Shown here piece by piece: positions 52,468 through 61,735 of a stretch of 64,000 bases of DNA. Made by a program: the position numbers and the translations under genes. The DNA is from Novipirellula artificiosorum (GTDB taxonomy: Bacteria; Planctomycetota; Planctomycetia; Pirellulales; Pirellulaceae), in NCBI RefSeq assembly GCF_007860135.1, contig NZ_SJPV01000010.1, positions 236,005-300,004 of the forward strand. The letters are read 5' to 3'. The notes under the pieces were generated by a model, which did no database searches, was not told where the DNA came from, and worked only from the letters and a program-made list of their open reading frames with translations. Position 1 is the first letter of the stretch; every line of letters starts with the position of its first letter.

Positions 52468-53385
52468 CTAAGTCGCTGGGGTCGGCTCGTAGGGGATATC
52501 TTCGATCAAGTCCATTGGTAGCGGTGCGACAGGAATGCCCGCGTCTTTCGAAATCGAATCAATGGCCTCTTGAGCCTGCTGAACGGTACTTTCGCGAGTC
52601 TGGCCTTTGTATCGCGACGAGGAGGCCGTCGGGCTCATCGGTCCGTTGTAACTAATCGATTGCAAGTGTTTGATCACTTCAACATGGTTCAACAGCCCTT
52701 CTTTGGCCGGCAACACGCGGTCGAGTGTCTTTGCCGTGGACGCTTCGGCATCCGAGGCAACCGAGCCGAGTCGCAATCCTACGATCTTGTCGGCGGGAAT
52801 TTCCGTCAACTGGTCCATTGATCCCGATCCAACGACCCAATCGAATGTATCGATGATGAAGCCCACGTTTGCCGCCGGAATGCTGGTGACCAGAGCCTTG
52901 AAGCCTTCGACATCGCGGACAAAAGGAAACTGCTTGCCCTCTTCAAGCTCTTTTCCTGCCGCGAACGTAACGCCAAGCTTAATTTCACGGGGCACGAGCA
53001 CTTCGGCAACTTGATTTAAGCGAGCTCGCTGGATCTCGAAATACTCGTGGTAGGGCAGGCGATCAGTTGCTGCCGGCAACTTCACGTACGCTCGTTGGGT
53101 CCCAAGTTCCTTGGCAATATCGGCCATCGGATGCAGCGTAGCCACTTGAGTCGTGAATGCCTCGTCGTCCGCATCCAAGTTGATTCCCAGGTCAAAACCA
53201 CCAATTTTGATTTCAGCAGCACGCAAATACTTCGTCGCATCCTCCAAACTCGTTCGCTGTGAACGGCGAAGCATGTCAGCCATATCGACGTCCATGCCTC
53301 GGAAGCCGTAGGTCAATGCCAATTCGATCAGCTCGCTTTGGCGGCCGTTGATACCGAGCAGCCATGGAGAAAAATTCTTGAACAT
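52468..53385 (-). CDS. Sugar phosphate isomerase/epimerase-like TIM barrel
   Basis: 305 residues with the xylose-isomerase-like (AP endonuclease 2) barrel: FSPWLLGINGRQSELIELAL, GFRGMDVDMADM, LRAAEIKIGGFDLGINL, IKLGVTFAAGKELEEG, FIIDTFDWVVGSGSM, IVGLRLGSV. Metal ligands in these families are Glu/Asp/His on successive strands, but I cannot assign them. Planctomycetes hold many such proteins of unknown substrate, and this one has an odd proline-rich tail (EDIPYEPTPAT). No sugar-related neighbours. Converges on the aminotransferase gene. Confidence 0.8.
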   Translation of the reverse strand: MFKNFSPWLLGINGRQSELIELALTYGFRGMDVDMADMLRRSQRTSLEDATKYLRAAEIKIGGFDLGINLDADDEAFTTQVATLHPMADIAKELGTQRAYVKLPAATDRLPYHEYFEIQRARLNQVAEVLVPREIKLGVTFAAGKELEEGKQFPFVRDVEGFKALVTSIPAANVGFIIDTFDWVVGSGSMDQLTEIPADKIVGLRLGSVASDAEASTAKTLDRVLPAKEGLLNHVEVIKHLQSISYNGPMSPTASSSRYKGQTRESTVQQAQEAIDSISKDAGIPVAPLPMDLIEDIPYEPTPAT

Positions 53386-53700
53386 TCAGTCTTCCTGCGT
53401 TTTTTGACGTTTCTTAATTGTTTCGTTGCCTGCCCGACTGGAGCACTGGGCTCGCCAAATGGGGCATCCCGCAAGCTCGCCGCAGCACTTTGCGGCCCAA
53501 GAGTATCGCAGAATGACCCGGTTTGAGCCAAGGGGCTTAATCCGAGTTTCTGCCGTCTCGAGAAATGTGAGGGCATTGTCGAAACGCTCCCCGACGATTG
53601 TTGCTACACTTAAGCGACTCCGATCGGAGCGACTGTTCGTGCCACCCCCGCCAGGCGCCTTTTCAAACCAGAAATTCTCAGCGGCTGATCAAATCGATCC
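53386..53700. other. Divergent intergenic region
   Basis: These 315 bases separate the TIM-barrel gene from the MBL-fold gene. There are stretches of short ORFs in several frames, but none has family features. No terminator or repeat was seen. It should hold two promoters. Confidence 0.45.
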
Positions 53701-54513
53701 ATGACTCATCCGTCTCAACCGAATCATCATGCCGAGGTGGTCTTTTTGGGGACGGGAACCAGTGTAGGGGTGCCGGTGTTGGGGTGCGACTGTGACGTCT
53801 GTCAGAGCGTGAACCCTCGGAACCATCGGATGCGGTGTGCCATCGTGTTGAGGCGAGGCGCCGAGAGGCTGCTGGTTGACACGCCGCCCGATTTGCGGAC
53901 CCAGCTGCTTCGTGAGCGGATTCCGTTGATACACGCCGTATTGTTCACCCACGAGCACGCTGACCATCTGTTCGGGCTCGACGACCTGCGGTTGTTTCCC
54001 TTTCGGCTGGGGCATCCCGTCCCGCTGTACTGCCAACGGAGAGTGGAGGAGCGGATCCGAAAATCGTTTGATTACGCCTTCGTCGAACGGAAAGCGACAC
54101 ACGCGGGATCGGTGCCACAGTTGACGTTTTCGAGAATCGACGACGATCCATTTGAGGTGTTAGGGATTCCTGTGACACCGATTCCGATGAAACATGGGCC
54201 GAACTTTGATGTTCTTGGTTTTCGTTTCGGTGATTTCGCCTACTGTACTGATACCAACCATATTCCTCCTTCGTCACTCGAGCGACTTCGCGGCGTGAAG
54301 ACGCTGGTCTTGGGAGCCCTGCGGAAAACGCCTCATCCGACGCACTTCAATCTCGAACAAGCGATTGAGGTTGCCCACTCGGTCGGAGCTCAGCAGACAT
54401 TCCTTACCCATCTGTCGCATGATTTGGAATATGAGGAAACATCGAAGGAACTGCCAACGGGAGTGGCGTTGGCGTACGATGGATTGCGAGTCGTGGCACT
54501 TCTCGACTGCTAA
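53701..54513 (+). CDS. PhnP-like MBL-fold metallohydrolase
   Basis: 270 residues. The metal-binding motif HEHADH at 84-89 lies in ILFTHEHADHLFGLDDLRLF, and a C-terminal FLTHLSHDLEYEE gives another ligand, with LGFRFGDFAYCTDTN between. The N-terminal GTGTSVGVPVLGCDCDVC with extra cysteines is characteristic of PhnP-type cyclic phosphodiesterases. PhnP cleaves ribose cyclic phosphates in phosphonate use, but no phn genes are near. Metal-dependent phosphodiesterase in the cytoplasm is the safest call. Followed by the CHAD gene 101 bases on. Confidence 0.9.
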   Translation: MTHPSQPNHHAEVVFLGTGTSVGVPVLGCDCDVCQSVNPRNHRMRCAIVLRRGAERLLVDTPPDLRTQLLRERIPLIHAVLFTHEHADHLFGLDDLRLFPFRLGHPVPLYCQRRVEERIRKSFDYAFVERKATHAGSVPQLTFSRIDDDPFEVLGIPVTPIPMKHGPNFDVLGFRFGDFAYCTDTNHIPPSSLERLRGVKTLVLGALRKTPHPTHFNLEQAIEVAHSVGAQQTFLTHLSHDLEYEETSKELPTGVALAYDGLRVVALLDC

Positions 54514-54614
54514 AGCCTACCCGGTTTTCTTTTGCATTCTTGAGACCGTTTAGCGACAATCAGACGTTCTCCCCTGGTTGTTCCTAAGTACGCCATTGCA
54601 CAAAGCTATCCTCC

Positions 54615-55514
54615 ATGCCCTTTCGATTCCGATGCAACGAATCGGTAACCAAGAACGTTCGACGAATTGCAACCGAGCAGATCAAGGGTGCGATCGCTGA
54701 TCTGTCAGACCCTGCCTCGGATCGTGTCGAGGCGATTCATCAAGCTCGTAAACGTTGTAAGCAGATACGAGGATTGATTCGCCTGGTTCGCCCCTCGATG
54801 CGGGATGTCTACGACCTTGAGAACGCTCATTTTCGTGATGCTTCGAGAAAGCTATCTGGATTGAGAGACGCCGATGCAATGCTCGAAGCGTGGCATGCTT
54901 TCCGCGAATACGGAGGGAGTGAAATGAACGCGTCGGTCACTGATTCGGTAACCGACAACTTGACGAAGTATCGCGAAACCGTAGCGGAGGAAGGATTCGA
55001 TCTCGACCCTCGAATCGATGCATTTGTGTTTGAGATGCGTGTTGCTCTCGAACGTGTTCCTCACTGGAAGCTTCAGAAGAAAGGGGCAAAAGCGATTCAA
55101 GCGGGCTTCTACAACACGTACCATCGCGGTGAGTTGGCGATGACGGCCGCATGCAAACTGCGGACCGATGAAAACTTTCACGAATGGCGGAAACGAGTCA
55201 AGTATCACGGGTACCATCTTCGTCTGTTGCGAGACCTTCACGAAAAGAAGTTTAGGAAACGGGCCATGCGCTTGAAGGAGTTGTCTGATTTACTCGGCGA
55301 TGATCACGACCTCGCTGTACTGCGAAAGCTGCTTATGGAACATCCCGATTGGACCGGCAGCCCCTCTGGATTGTTTGAAGCCATTCACGCGATCGATCAT
55401 CGGCGGTTCGGGATGCAGCATGACGCCATTTGGTTGGGAGTCGATTGCTACACGTATCTCGCCAAGCCGTATCGAGATTCCGTAGCAAAACGATTGGCTG
55501 CGTGGCTGCAATAG
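54615..55514 (+). CDS. CHAD domain protein
   Basis: 299 residues made almost wholly of the CHAD domain, an all-helical bundle lined by conserved His and Arg. Visible CHAD features: VEAIHQARKRCKQIRGLIRLVRP, HFRDASRKLSGLRDADAML, EWRKRVKYHGYHLRLLRD and LKELSDLLGDDHDLAVLRKLL, with HQARKR and WRKRVKYH giving the basic residues. CHAD proteins bind polyphosphate granules. Here no CYTH partner is fused. It is 15 bases before the guanine deaminase gene, perhaps co-transcribed. Confidence 0.93.
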   Translation: MPFRFRCNESVTKNVRRIATEQIKGAIADLSDPASDRVEAIHQARKRCKQIRGLIRLVRPSMRDVYDLENAHFRDASRKLSGLRDADAMLEAWHAFREYGGSEMNASVTDSVTDNLTKYRETVAEEGFDLDPRIDAFVFEMRVALERVPHWKLQKKGAKAIQAGFYNTYHRGELAMTAACKLRTDENFHEWRKRVKYHGYHLRLLRDLHEKKFRKRAMRLKELSDLLGDDHDLAVLRKLLMEHPDWTGSPSGLFEAIHAIDHRRFGMQHDAIWLGVDCYTYLAKPYRDSVAKRLAAWLQ

Positions 55515-55529
55515 GAGGTTAGCTCAAGA

Positions 55530-56783
55530 ATGACAATCCTCGCTGGTCAGTTGCTGTTGGCGGATGATCGCCGTCGAACGGTCGTGCTCGAAAGCGGCTT
55601 CGTTCGGCTCCAACACGGCCGAATCGCAGAAGTGGTTACGGGTGTCGTGCCGTCAACAGCTGACATCTCGAATCGCCATGCGATTATCTGTCCTGGGTTT
55701 ATCGATGCACACCTGCACCTCCCCCAATTTTCGATGATTGGCGCACATGGCATGAATCTGCTCGATTGGCTAGATCGTGTCACCTTTCCGTCCGAGCAGA
55801 AATGGGAAGACCCGCGGTTTGCAAGGCAGATGACCCGCTCAGCACTGAGTCAATGTTTGTCGGTTGGCACGACCAGTTTCTGTGCTTACGCATCGGTCCA
55901 CCACCTATCCACGATCGAATCGCTACGTGTCGCTGACGAAATGGGATTTCGTGGCGTGATCGGCCAGGTGCTTATGGACCAGAATGCTCCGGCGACCTTG
56001 TGTCGTGAGCCCAACCAACTGCTTGATGAAGCTTCGCGAACACTTGAACGGTTCCCACCATCGGCATCGATGGCTGCAGCGGTCACTCCGCGATTTGCAA
56101 TCAGTTGCTCGCGCGAGCTATTGGCCGGAGCGGGGGCACTTGCCAATGGCGTCGGCGCAATCGTGCAGACCCACTTGGCCGAAACGAAAGACGAATGTGC
56201 TCAGGTTTCGCGGCTGTTTGATGGGCAGCGTTATGTTGACGTCTATCGCGACACCAATCTATTGACACCTCGAACGGTCCTAGGTCATGGCATCCATCTT
56301 GATGACAACGATTGTCGGGTGCTCGCCGAGCATCAGTCACGCGTCGCTCATTGTCCAGTTGCAAACACGTTTCTTGGCTCGGGCACGATGAATCGTCATC
56401 GATTGGTTCAGCAGGGCGTCGACGTGATCTTGGGAAGTGACATCGGAGCGGGCTACGAAACGAGCATGGCGAGGGTTGCCCGGTCGATGATTGAAGCGGC
56501 CTCGGTCATCGGCAAGGGGGTGCCAACCGCAGCGCAGGCTTTGTACGACATCACTGCCGGGGCGGCCGATGCCCTCGAGTGGGACGATGTTGGACGAATC
56601 CGCGAAGACGGTCGTGCCGATTTGTTTGTGATCGAACCCAACATGCCATTGGATCCCTTTGTTGAGCCCCATGCAACAATCAACGCCAACCCGCTTGTCG
56701 ATCCACTCTCAAAGCTCTTGTTTTCATGGGACGATCGCTGGATCAAGCGAACGTACCTAGCTGGCAAGCAGGTTTACCCCTGA
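55530..56783 (+). CDS. Guanine deaminase-like amidohydrolase
   Basis: 417 residues of the TRZ/ATZ amidohydrolase family. HLHLP at 61-65 (H61, H63) opens the metal site in PGFIDAHLHLPQ. LLDWLDRVTFPSEQKW is a strong guanine-deaminase tag. QTHLAETKDE, VLGHGIHLDD and ILGSDIGAGYETSM give the further metal ligands. Guanine deaminase turns guanine to xanthine. Start preceded by AGGAGG (about 55514). Convergent with the Wza-like gene and separated by a hairpin. The functional call rests on the active-site tags, not on biochemistry. Confidence 0.85.
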   Translation: MTILAGQLLLADDRRRTVVLESGFVRLQHGRIAEVVTGVVPSTADISNRHAIICPGFIDAHLHLPQFSMIGAHGMNLLDWLDRVTFPSEQKWEDPRFARQMTRSALSQCLSVGTTSFCAYASVHHLSTIESLRVADEMGFRGVIGQVLMDQNAPATLCREPNQLLDEASRTLERFPPSASMAAAVTPRFAISCSRELLAGAGALANGVGAIVQTHLAETKDECAQVSRLFDGQRYVDVYRDTNLLTPRTVLGHGIHLDDNDCRVLAEHQSRVAHCPVANTFLGSGTMNRHRLVQQGVDVILGSDIGAGYETSMARVARSMIEAASVIGKGVPTAAQALYDITAGAADALEWDDVGRIREDGRADLFVIEPNMPLDPFVEPHATINANPLVDPLSKLLFSWDDRWIKRTYLAGKQVYP

Positions 56784-56791
56784 AAACGAAA

Positions 56792-56825
56792 AACCGCACT
56801 GCGGCCTTGTGGTCACAGTGCGGTT
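56792..56825. terminator. Bidirectional hairpin between convergent genes
   Basis: AACCGCACTG at 56792-56801 pairs perfectly with CAGTGCGGTT at 56816-56825, around a 14-base loop. A-rich sequence precedes and CACTTTCTG follows it. It sits between the guanine-deaminase and Wza-like genes and could terminate both; the U tract is weak on either side. Confidence 0.7.
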
Positions 56826-56857
56826 CCACTTTCTGTAGGACGTTTGATTCGACGGGA

Positions 56858-58213
56858 CTAGTTGCTTCGAATCAGTTCGGTCAATCCGTAGGTGAAGAAG
56901 GTTGCAATACCGAAGTTCAACAATTCCTCTTCACAGCGGTACTGCAGCAGGATCGTGTCCCCGGCCATGATCAGCGGTCGGCTCTTCGGATCGTTGATTG
57001 CCTTGGTCAGGTCCACCTCGATTGCTACCTGTCCGTTGCAGCGAGTTTTGCGAAGGATGTACACGCGTCCTGGTGGGATTGCTGACGATCCGCGACCGAG
57101 GATGCCTCCGGCACCGCCACTGTTCGTCGTGGACCCCACGCCCTGACCCGCAATCGCCATAGCTCCGAGCACGTCAAGGTCATAGTCACGAGGCAGAGGG
57201 AATTCACCACCGGGCAGCAAGCCACCGGTATAGAAGACTTCAGTTTCGCGAGATTCAATGTAGACGATGTCTCCGTCTTGCAAAGTGACCTGATCCGGAG
57301 TGATGTTCGGAATGATACCCGGTTTGAGTCGCAGAGGAATTCGCAAAATCGTAGGATCATCTGGAAGTTCCGGAGGGCAAGCACAAGGGTCGAGCATCGC
57401 GGCACGCTGCTGAGCGTAGAACTGCTGCATGAACTGTGAACGCTTGCGTTGGTCCGCTTCGCTGGCCCTCAGCACTTTCACTTCGTTCTTGGCGTTCAAA
57501 CCAGGAAGCCCACCGGTTTCGACGAGAGCATGCAGCACATCGTTTTGATACGCCGGCAACTGGATCATCGCACCACTGGCACTCTTGTCGCTGGTACCGC
57601 GAATGTAATCCGCTGCGATGTTCTGGGTAAGCAAATTCCCACCATCCTCACGAACGACGATCACGTCGTAGGTTCGCTCTTTGATGATCGTGACGATCGG
57701 GCGAGCCTTTTCTGGACGTAAGATTTCTTCTTCAATGTAGGCGTCGCGAATCGCTTCGCGGATCTGCTCAAGTGTCAAGCCTTCAACGTCCAGCGGTTCG
57801 ATCAGCGGCAGGGCTAACGTTCCATCATCTTGCACCGCGATCGGGTATCCAATCGAAGGTGGAAGTGTGCTGTCGGCATCCGGGAAATTCACGGGCGGTG
57901 GTTCTGGCGGGGCATTCGGTGGATTGAATGGCAACACGCCTTCGATGTAAACACCGAGGATATCGCCGCCCGAGATTTGATAGTCGCGTGGCGGTTCGAG
58001 TGAAAGTAGCGAAATGTCGACTGGGACCAAATCATTCTTTGGCTCGGCAAAGAACGTATTGGGCAATCGGTTCGCAGGTACACCATTGATCGGTTGCGTC
58101 AAAGCAGTGCAACCTGTCATCGCGGTGGAAAGAAGACCGGCAGCGACTACGGTCGTGAAGGACCGAAGCACGCGTGACGCCCGTTTTCCGGCTGGCAAAG
58201 ATTTCCTGTTCAT
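56858..58213 (-). CDS. Wza-like polysaccharide export outer membrane lipoprotein
   Basis: 451 residues with a signal segment and lipobox STAMTGC (Cys35). The polysaccharide-export domain follows: RDYQISGGDILGVYIEGVLP, AVQDDGTLALPLIEPLDVEGLTL and IKERTYDVIVVREDGG. SLBB-like repeats appear later (DGDIVYIESRETEVFYTGGLLPGGEFPLP, then LDVLGAMAIAGQG). It is expected to form the outer membrane channel for exopolysaccharide. Longer than E. coli Wza (about 380). Upstream 125 bases away is another lipoprotein gene on the same strand; they may form a transcript. No Wzc kinase seen nearby. Confidence 0.92.
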   Translation of the reverse strand: MNRKSLPAGKRASRVLRSFTTVVAAGLLSTAMTGCTALTQPINGVPANRLPNTFFAEPKNDLVPVDISLLSLEPPRDYQISGGDILGVYIEGVLPFNPPNAPPEPPPVNFPDADSTLPPSIGYPIAVQDDGTLALPLIEPLDVEGLTLEQIREAIRDAYIEEEILRPEKARPIVTIIKERTYDVIVVREDGGNLLTQNIAADYIRGTSDKSASGAMIQLPAYQNDVLHALVETGGLPGLNAKNEVKVLRASEADQRKRSQFMQQFYAQQRAAMLDPCACPPELPDDPTILRIPLRLKPGIIPNITPDQVTLQDGDIVYIESRETEVFYTGGLLPGGEFPLPRDYDLDVLGAMAIAGQGVGSTTNSGGAGGILGRGSSAIPPGRVYILRKTRCNGQVAIEVDLTKAINDPKSRPLIMAGDTILLQYRCEEELLNFGIATFFTYGLTELIRSN

Positions 58214-58337
58214 CCCTGAACTCTCTAACTAAGGACAATGCGTATGCGTAATTGGGGCGCTGTTGGGCGTCGCCAGATGACTTACAAAGTCGTCGCGAGG
58301 CACCTTGCATCGCGACCATCGTTTCGAATCAGCGAGA

Positions 58338-59402
58338 CTACTGGAAGCTGAACGGTAGCTCCGTCACCGACGACTCTCTCGCCGACTTCGCTGCCGGATT
58401 ACTCGCTTCGATCACTCGTTGCGAAGAAGCTTCCACTTCCGCTGGGCCAACTCCGAAGATACTGTCAATGACATCATCGATGTCCCTTGCTGCAAGCTGC
58501 TCGGTTGCTGCGGGTGCAGCAGATTTGCGTTTCAGTTCCGGAACATCGGAGGCGGAATCCGAGAAAGAGAACCCGCCGTTGTTATGAAACAACGCGGCAT
58601 CACCCTCGTCTTGGAACTCCAGTGCATCTTCGAGCCCCGAATCGATCGGGTTCGTCTCGACGTCATTGCTGTTCTCGGGAGCCGCTTTGCTGTCGACCGG
58701 TTGGTCATCAACAAAGGGACTGCCAAGATCTTCGTCGTGATCGATGAGCGTAGGCGCCATGGCAGCAGGCATCAGAGCTGGATTAGCCATTGGCGGTCCG
58801 TACATCGGTGATTGAGTGGTCTGCACTTGGCTCCAATGCCCGACTCCATCCTGTTCGGCCGCTTTCACGCCCATCGGGTAGCCTGCGAACCAATCGTTGA
58901 CGGCGGTTTGGCCGTTTGCAGATTGATAAGCCCATCCCCAGTACTTCGACGGAGCAACCGAAGGGATGCATCCGTTGCCGCCATTTGCGACATCCATATA
59001 GCCTTCGTAAAAGCCCTCTTTGAAAGCACTCGACGGATTGCAGAAGGTGTGCTTCTGGCAATGCCAAGCCTTTGCGGCCATCACTTTGTTGCGATGGCCA
59101 ATCATAAAGTCGTCTAACGCTTCATGCTGGCTCATCGAACTGCACAGACCACTAAACATGGTGCATCCAGTCGATCCCAACATGACGAGCGACAATCCGG
59201 CGAGCATCACGGCGCGAGCGACGCGACGGCTTCGACGAGATTTTCGTTTTGCAGTGTCTGAACCCGCTCTCCAGGACGCTGCTTCACCGCTAGGTAAAAC
59301 CGTGCGATCCGTCAGGGACGCATTCAATACATGTTCCAGGTCCGCGACGCCTTGATCGGCGCTGATTCGTGTTTGCGGCAAAATCATTGAACGAATCGCC
59401 AT
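58338..59402 (-). CDS. Lipoprotein of unknown function
   Basis: The frame codes 354 residues, but the lipobox VMLGSTGC places Cys80 far from the first ATG. Residues 51-63 (AKRKSRRSRRVAR) look like a signal-peptide n-region, so either the start is later or there is a long leader. The mature part has KEGFYEGYMDVANGGNG and YWGWAYQSANGQTAVNDWFAGYP, resembling short planctomycete proteins with SxxDDWFxGYxxG repeats, followed by an acidic low-complexity tail. Same strand as, and 125 bases upstream of, the Wza-like gene. Possible envelope role; no motif of known reaction. Confidence 0.75.
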   Translation of the reverse strand: MAIRSMILPQTRISADQGVADLEHVLNASLTDRTVLPSGEAASWRAGSDTAKRKSRRSRRVARAVMLAGLSLVMLGSTGCTMFSGLCSSMSQHEALDDFMIGHRNKVMAAKAWHCQKHTFCNPSSAFKEGFYEGYMDVANGGNGCIPSVAPSKYWGWAYQSANGQTAVNDWFAGYPMGVKAAEQDGVGHWSQVQTTQSPMYGPPMANPALMPAAMAPTLIDHDEDLGSPFVDDQPVDSKAAPENSNDVETNPIDSGLEDALEFQDEGDAALFHNNGGFSFSDSASDVPELKRKSAAPAATEQLAARDIDDVIDSIFGVGPAEVEASSQRVIEASNPAAKSARESSVTELPFSFQ

Positions 59403-59770
59403 TTGGCCCCCCTTTTGGCAGCAAAGGCATTCCGTGTTCTAGTCCTACAGGTTGTGAGGGTTGTGCGTGTAAGGCACCACCGCTCAGGGCTATTTATCGC
59501 CGAAACAGGGGTTCAGGATTAACCAAATATCTCGGAAAAAGCATTTGTGACGGCAGAATCGGTATTAACGAGTCGTTCGATTGTGCGTGTTTTTCGTTGT
59601 CGCCCCCGTTAAAGCGAACGGTTTATGCGGGTTCTAAGCAAAAAAGATTCTCGTTTTTTGCATTACACCCATTCGGAACAGCTGCTCCATTTTTATACTA
59701 GGTTGCTGGCTGCCTGCTGTTTCATTCCGGCCGATGAACGACACCTTTGACTTTTCCCCAGGCGATTCTT
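59403..59770. other. Divergent intergenic region
   Basis: 368 bases between the lipoprotein gene and the WecA-like gene. A TATACT at 59694-59699 could be a -10 element for the plus-strand gene, but I see no good matching -35 at 17 bases. No ORF or repeat is evident. Confidence 0.4.
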
Positions 59771-61402
59771 ATGAGTTGGTTGCTGCTAGCGAGTCTAGTG
59801 ATTTCAACCGCTGCTGCTTTGATCCTCGTTCCACTCGTGCGTGAAATCGCGGTTCGGATTGGGATGATCGACAAGCCCGATTTGCAACGAAAACTACACA
59901 CCAAACCGATTGCTCTCGGCGGCGGGTTGGCGGTTTTTGCCGCGTTGTTGGTTGGATTCGGCACGACGATGTTGATCGATCACCACTTTGCGCACTCGAC
60001 CCTCGAGCCGTTCCTGGGACGATGGAAAACGCTGTTTGCTGCAGCAGCAGCGATCCTCGTGGTTGGATTGGTTGATGACCGCTGGGCCCTACGGGGTCGC
60101 CAGAAATTGCTGCTGCAGTGTTTGATTGTTGCCATCGTGGTCGGCCGCGGTACCGTGATCACGCAACTCAGTGTGCTGGGATACGAGTTTCAGCTTGGGC
60201 ATTTGGAATTTCCTGTTACGATGCTTTGGCTGCTGGTCGCCATCAATGCTCTCAATTTGATCGATGGTGCCGATGGAATGGCAACTACCGTCGGTTGCAT
60301 CATTTGTGCTGGCCTTGGCATTTTGAGTTGCCGCAGCGGGGTTTCTCTTAACGGTGTGATTTGCTTTGCCCTGTCCGGAGCACTGCTCGGTTTCTTAGCC
60401 TACAATCGGCCTCCCGCCAGTATTTTCCTTGGCGATGCCGGCAGCATGATGATCGGCTTCTTTGTCGGAGTGCTGGCGATTTGGAGCAGTGTTAAGGAAT
60501 CAACGATTCTTGCTTCAGCACCTGTGGCGATCCTTGCGATTCCGTTGTTCGATTCGAGTGCCGCAATCTTGCGTCGCTGGCTTACCGGACGCAGCATCTA
60601 TGCAACGGATCGTGCCCATTTGCACCATCTGCTTCAGTCTAAATTTGGCAGCCGGGGCATGCTGGTCGTGGTCGCCGCCTTGTGTTTGATTACAACAGCG
60701 TTGTCTGTCGTATCGACCTACTATGACTTGCCGTGGTTGGCAGCCATTGGAGTACTTTTCGTCTTGGGACTGTTGGTGGTGACACGATCGTTTGGCTACG
60801 CCGAGTTTCGGCTTGTCGCCAGTCGTGTTTACAACTTCAGCCGTTCCTTTTCGACGCCGGTTGCTCAGTGTGACACGAAGAAACTGCAGCGTCGCCATCT
60901 GCTGCAGGGCACGGGGGCTTGGGAAACCATTTGGGAACCGCTCGTCGAGTTCGCTCGTTCTCACGAGCTGGCCAGCATTAAAATCGACTTGAATTTAGCC
61001 TGGATCCATGAAGGCTACCATGCTTCATGGCAAAGCGTTCGGCTTCCTGAGAAAGCCAACCAGTTAACGATGTGCGTGCCGCTGTTCACTCGACAGACGG
61101 TAGATGGCAGCGAGTTGCCGATCGGAAAGTTGGACATCATCGCGTCAGCAAGTGCGCCTGAAATTTACACGAGAATCGCGGAGTTTGTGGAACATCTGGC
61201 AGAATTGAATCCACAGATCGATTGGGTGATTGAGCAGTTGGAGCAGCAACCCAAACGAAAACCCGCCGCTTTTCCGTGGCCAAGACAAAAAGCCGAAGTC
61301 ACACTGGCAGAGAAACCAAACGGTGCGGCACCTTCCTCGGAATGGGCGAAGGTGTCGGCGAAGCTTTCAAGCGACTCCGAGGCTTCGTACAAGCTGAAAT
61401 AG
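59771..61402 (+). CDS. WecA/MraY-type UDP-sugar:undecaprenyl-phosphate sugar-1-phosphate transferase with C-terminal extension
   Basis: 543 residues from the ATG at 59771. The first about 340 residues are the polytopic transferase with about ten membrane segments and family motifs: LVDDRWALRGRQKLLLQ (acidic pair), INALNLIDGADGMA, FLGDAGSMMIGF and DRAHLHHLLQ (the histidines in the loop). This matches WecA-type initiating enzymes (undecaprenyl-P N-acetylhexosamine-1-P transferases). The last about 200 residues (from RRHLLQGTGAWETIWEP) are soluble and not part of WecA, an unusual addition. Initiates lipid-linked glycan synthesis. Upstream TTG at 59747 rejected. Confidence 0.9.
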   Translation: MSWLLLASLVISTAAALILVPLVREIAVRIGMIDKPDLQRKLHTKPIALGGGLAVFAALLVGFGTTMLIDHHFAHSTLEPFLGRWKTLFAAAAAILVVGLVDDRWALRGRQKLLLQCLIVAIVVGRGTVITQLSVLGYEFQLGHLEFPVTMLWLLVAINALNLIDGADGMATTVGCIICAGLGILSCRSGVSLNGVICFALSGALLGFLAYNRPPASIFLGDAGSMMIGFFVGVLAIWSSVKESTILASAPVAILAIPLFDSSAAILRRWLTGRSIYATDRAHLHHLLQSKFGSRGMLVVVAALCLITTALSVVSTYYDLPWLAAIGVLFVLGLLVVTRSFGYAEFRLVASRVYNFSRSFSTPVAQCDTKKLQRRHLLQGTGAWETIWEPLVEFARSHELASIKIDLNLAWIHEGYHASWQSVRLPEKANQLTMCVPLFTRQTVDGSELPIGKLDIIASASAPEIYTRIAEFVEHLAELNPQIDWVIEQLEQQPKRKPAAFPWPRQKAEVTLAEKPNGAAPSSEWAKVSAKLSSDSEASYKLK

Positions 61403-61501
61403 CGTGACCTCCTCCGCTTGAGTTTGGTGCGAATGCTCCAAAATTCCCCGTTTTAACGACACGGCACTCGGAGGACTCACAAGAAATGCCAGTGGTTCTA
61501 C

Positions 61502-61539
61502 GCGGGATTCTGCTTGGTAAGCGGGATTCTGCTTGGTAA
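61502..61539. repeat. 19-base tandem duplication
   Basis: GCGGGATTCTGCTTGGTAA occurs twice head-to-tail at 61502-61520 and 61521-61539, with no mismatch. It lies in the 333-base gap (61403-61735) after the WecA-like gene, which otherwise contains no gene I can support. A recent slippage or a binding-site pair are both possible. Confidence 0.9.
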
Positions 61540-61735
61540 GACGTCACTGGGCGACTATGATAAGAGTCGTGTCGATTGACAAAAAAATCGTTCGCATTTG
61601 CTGGGGAAGCGGGACCGGTTCGGATTGATGGCTAGTAGCCGCGACAAATCGGTCTTGTTGGAAATGCGTTCTGGTTCGCCTCATTTGTCGCTCGGCAACG
61701 GATCCCATACTCCTTCGTACCAAAGAGGCGAATCG

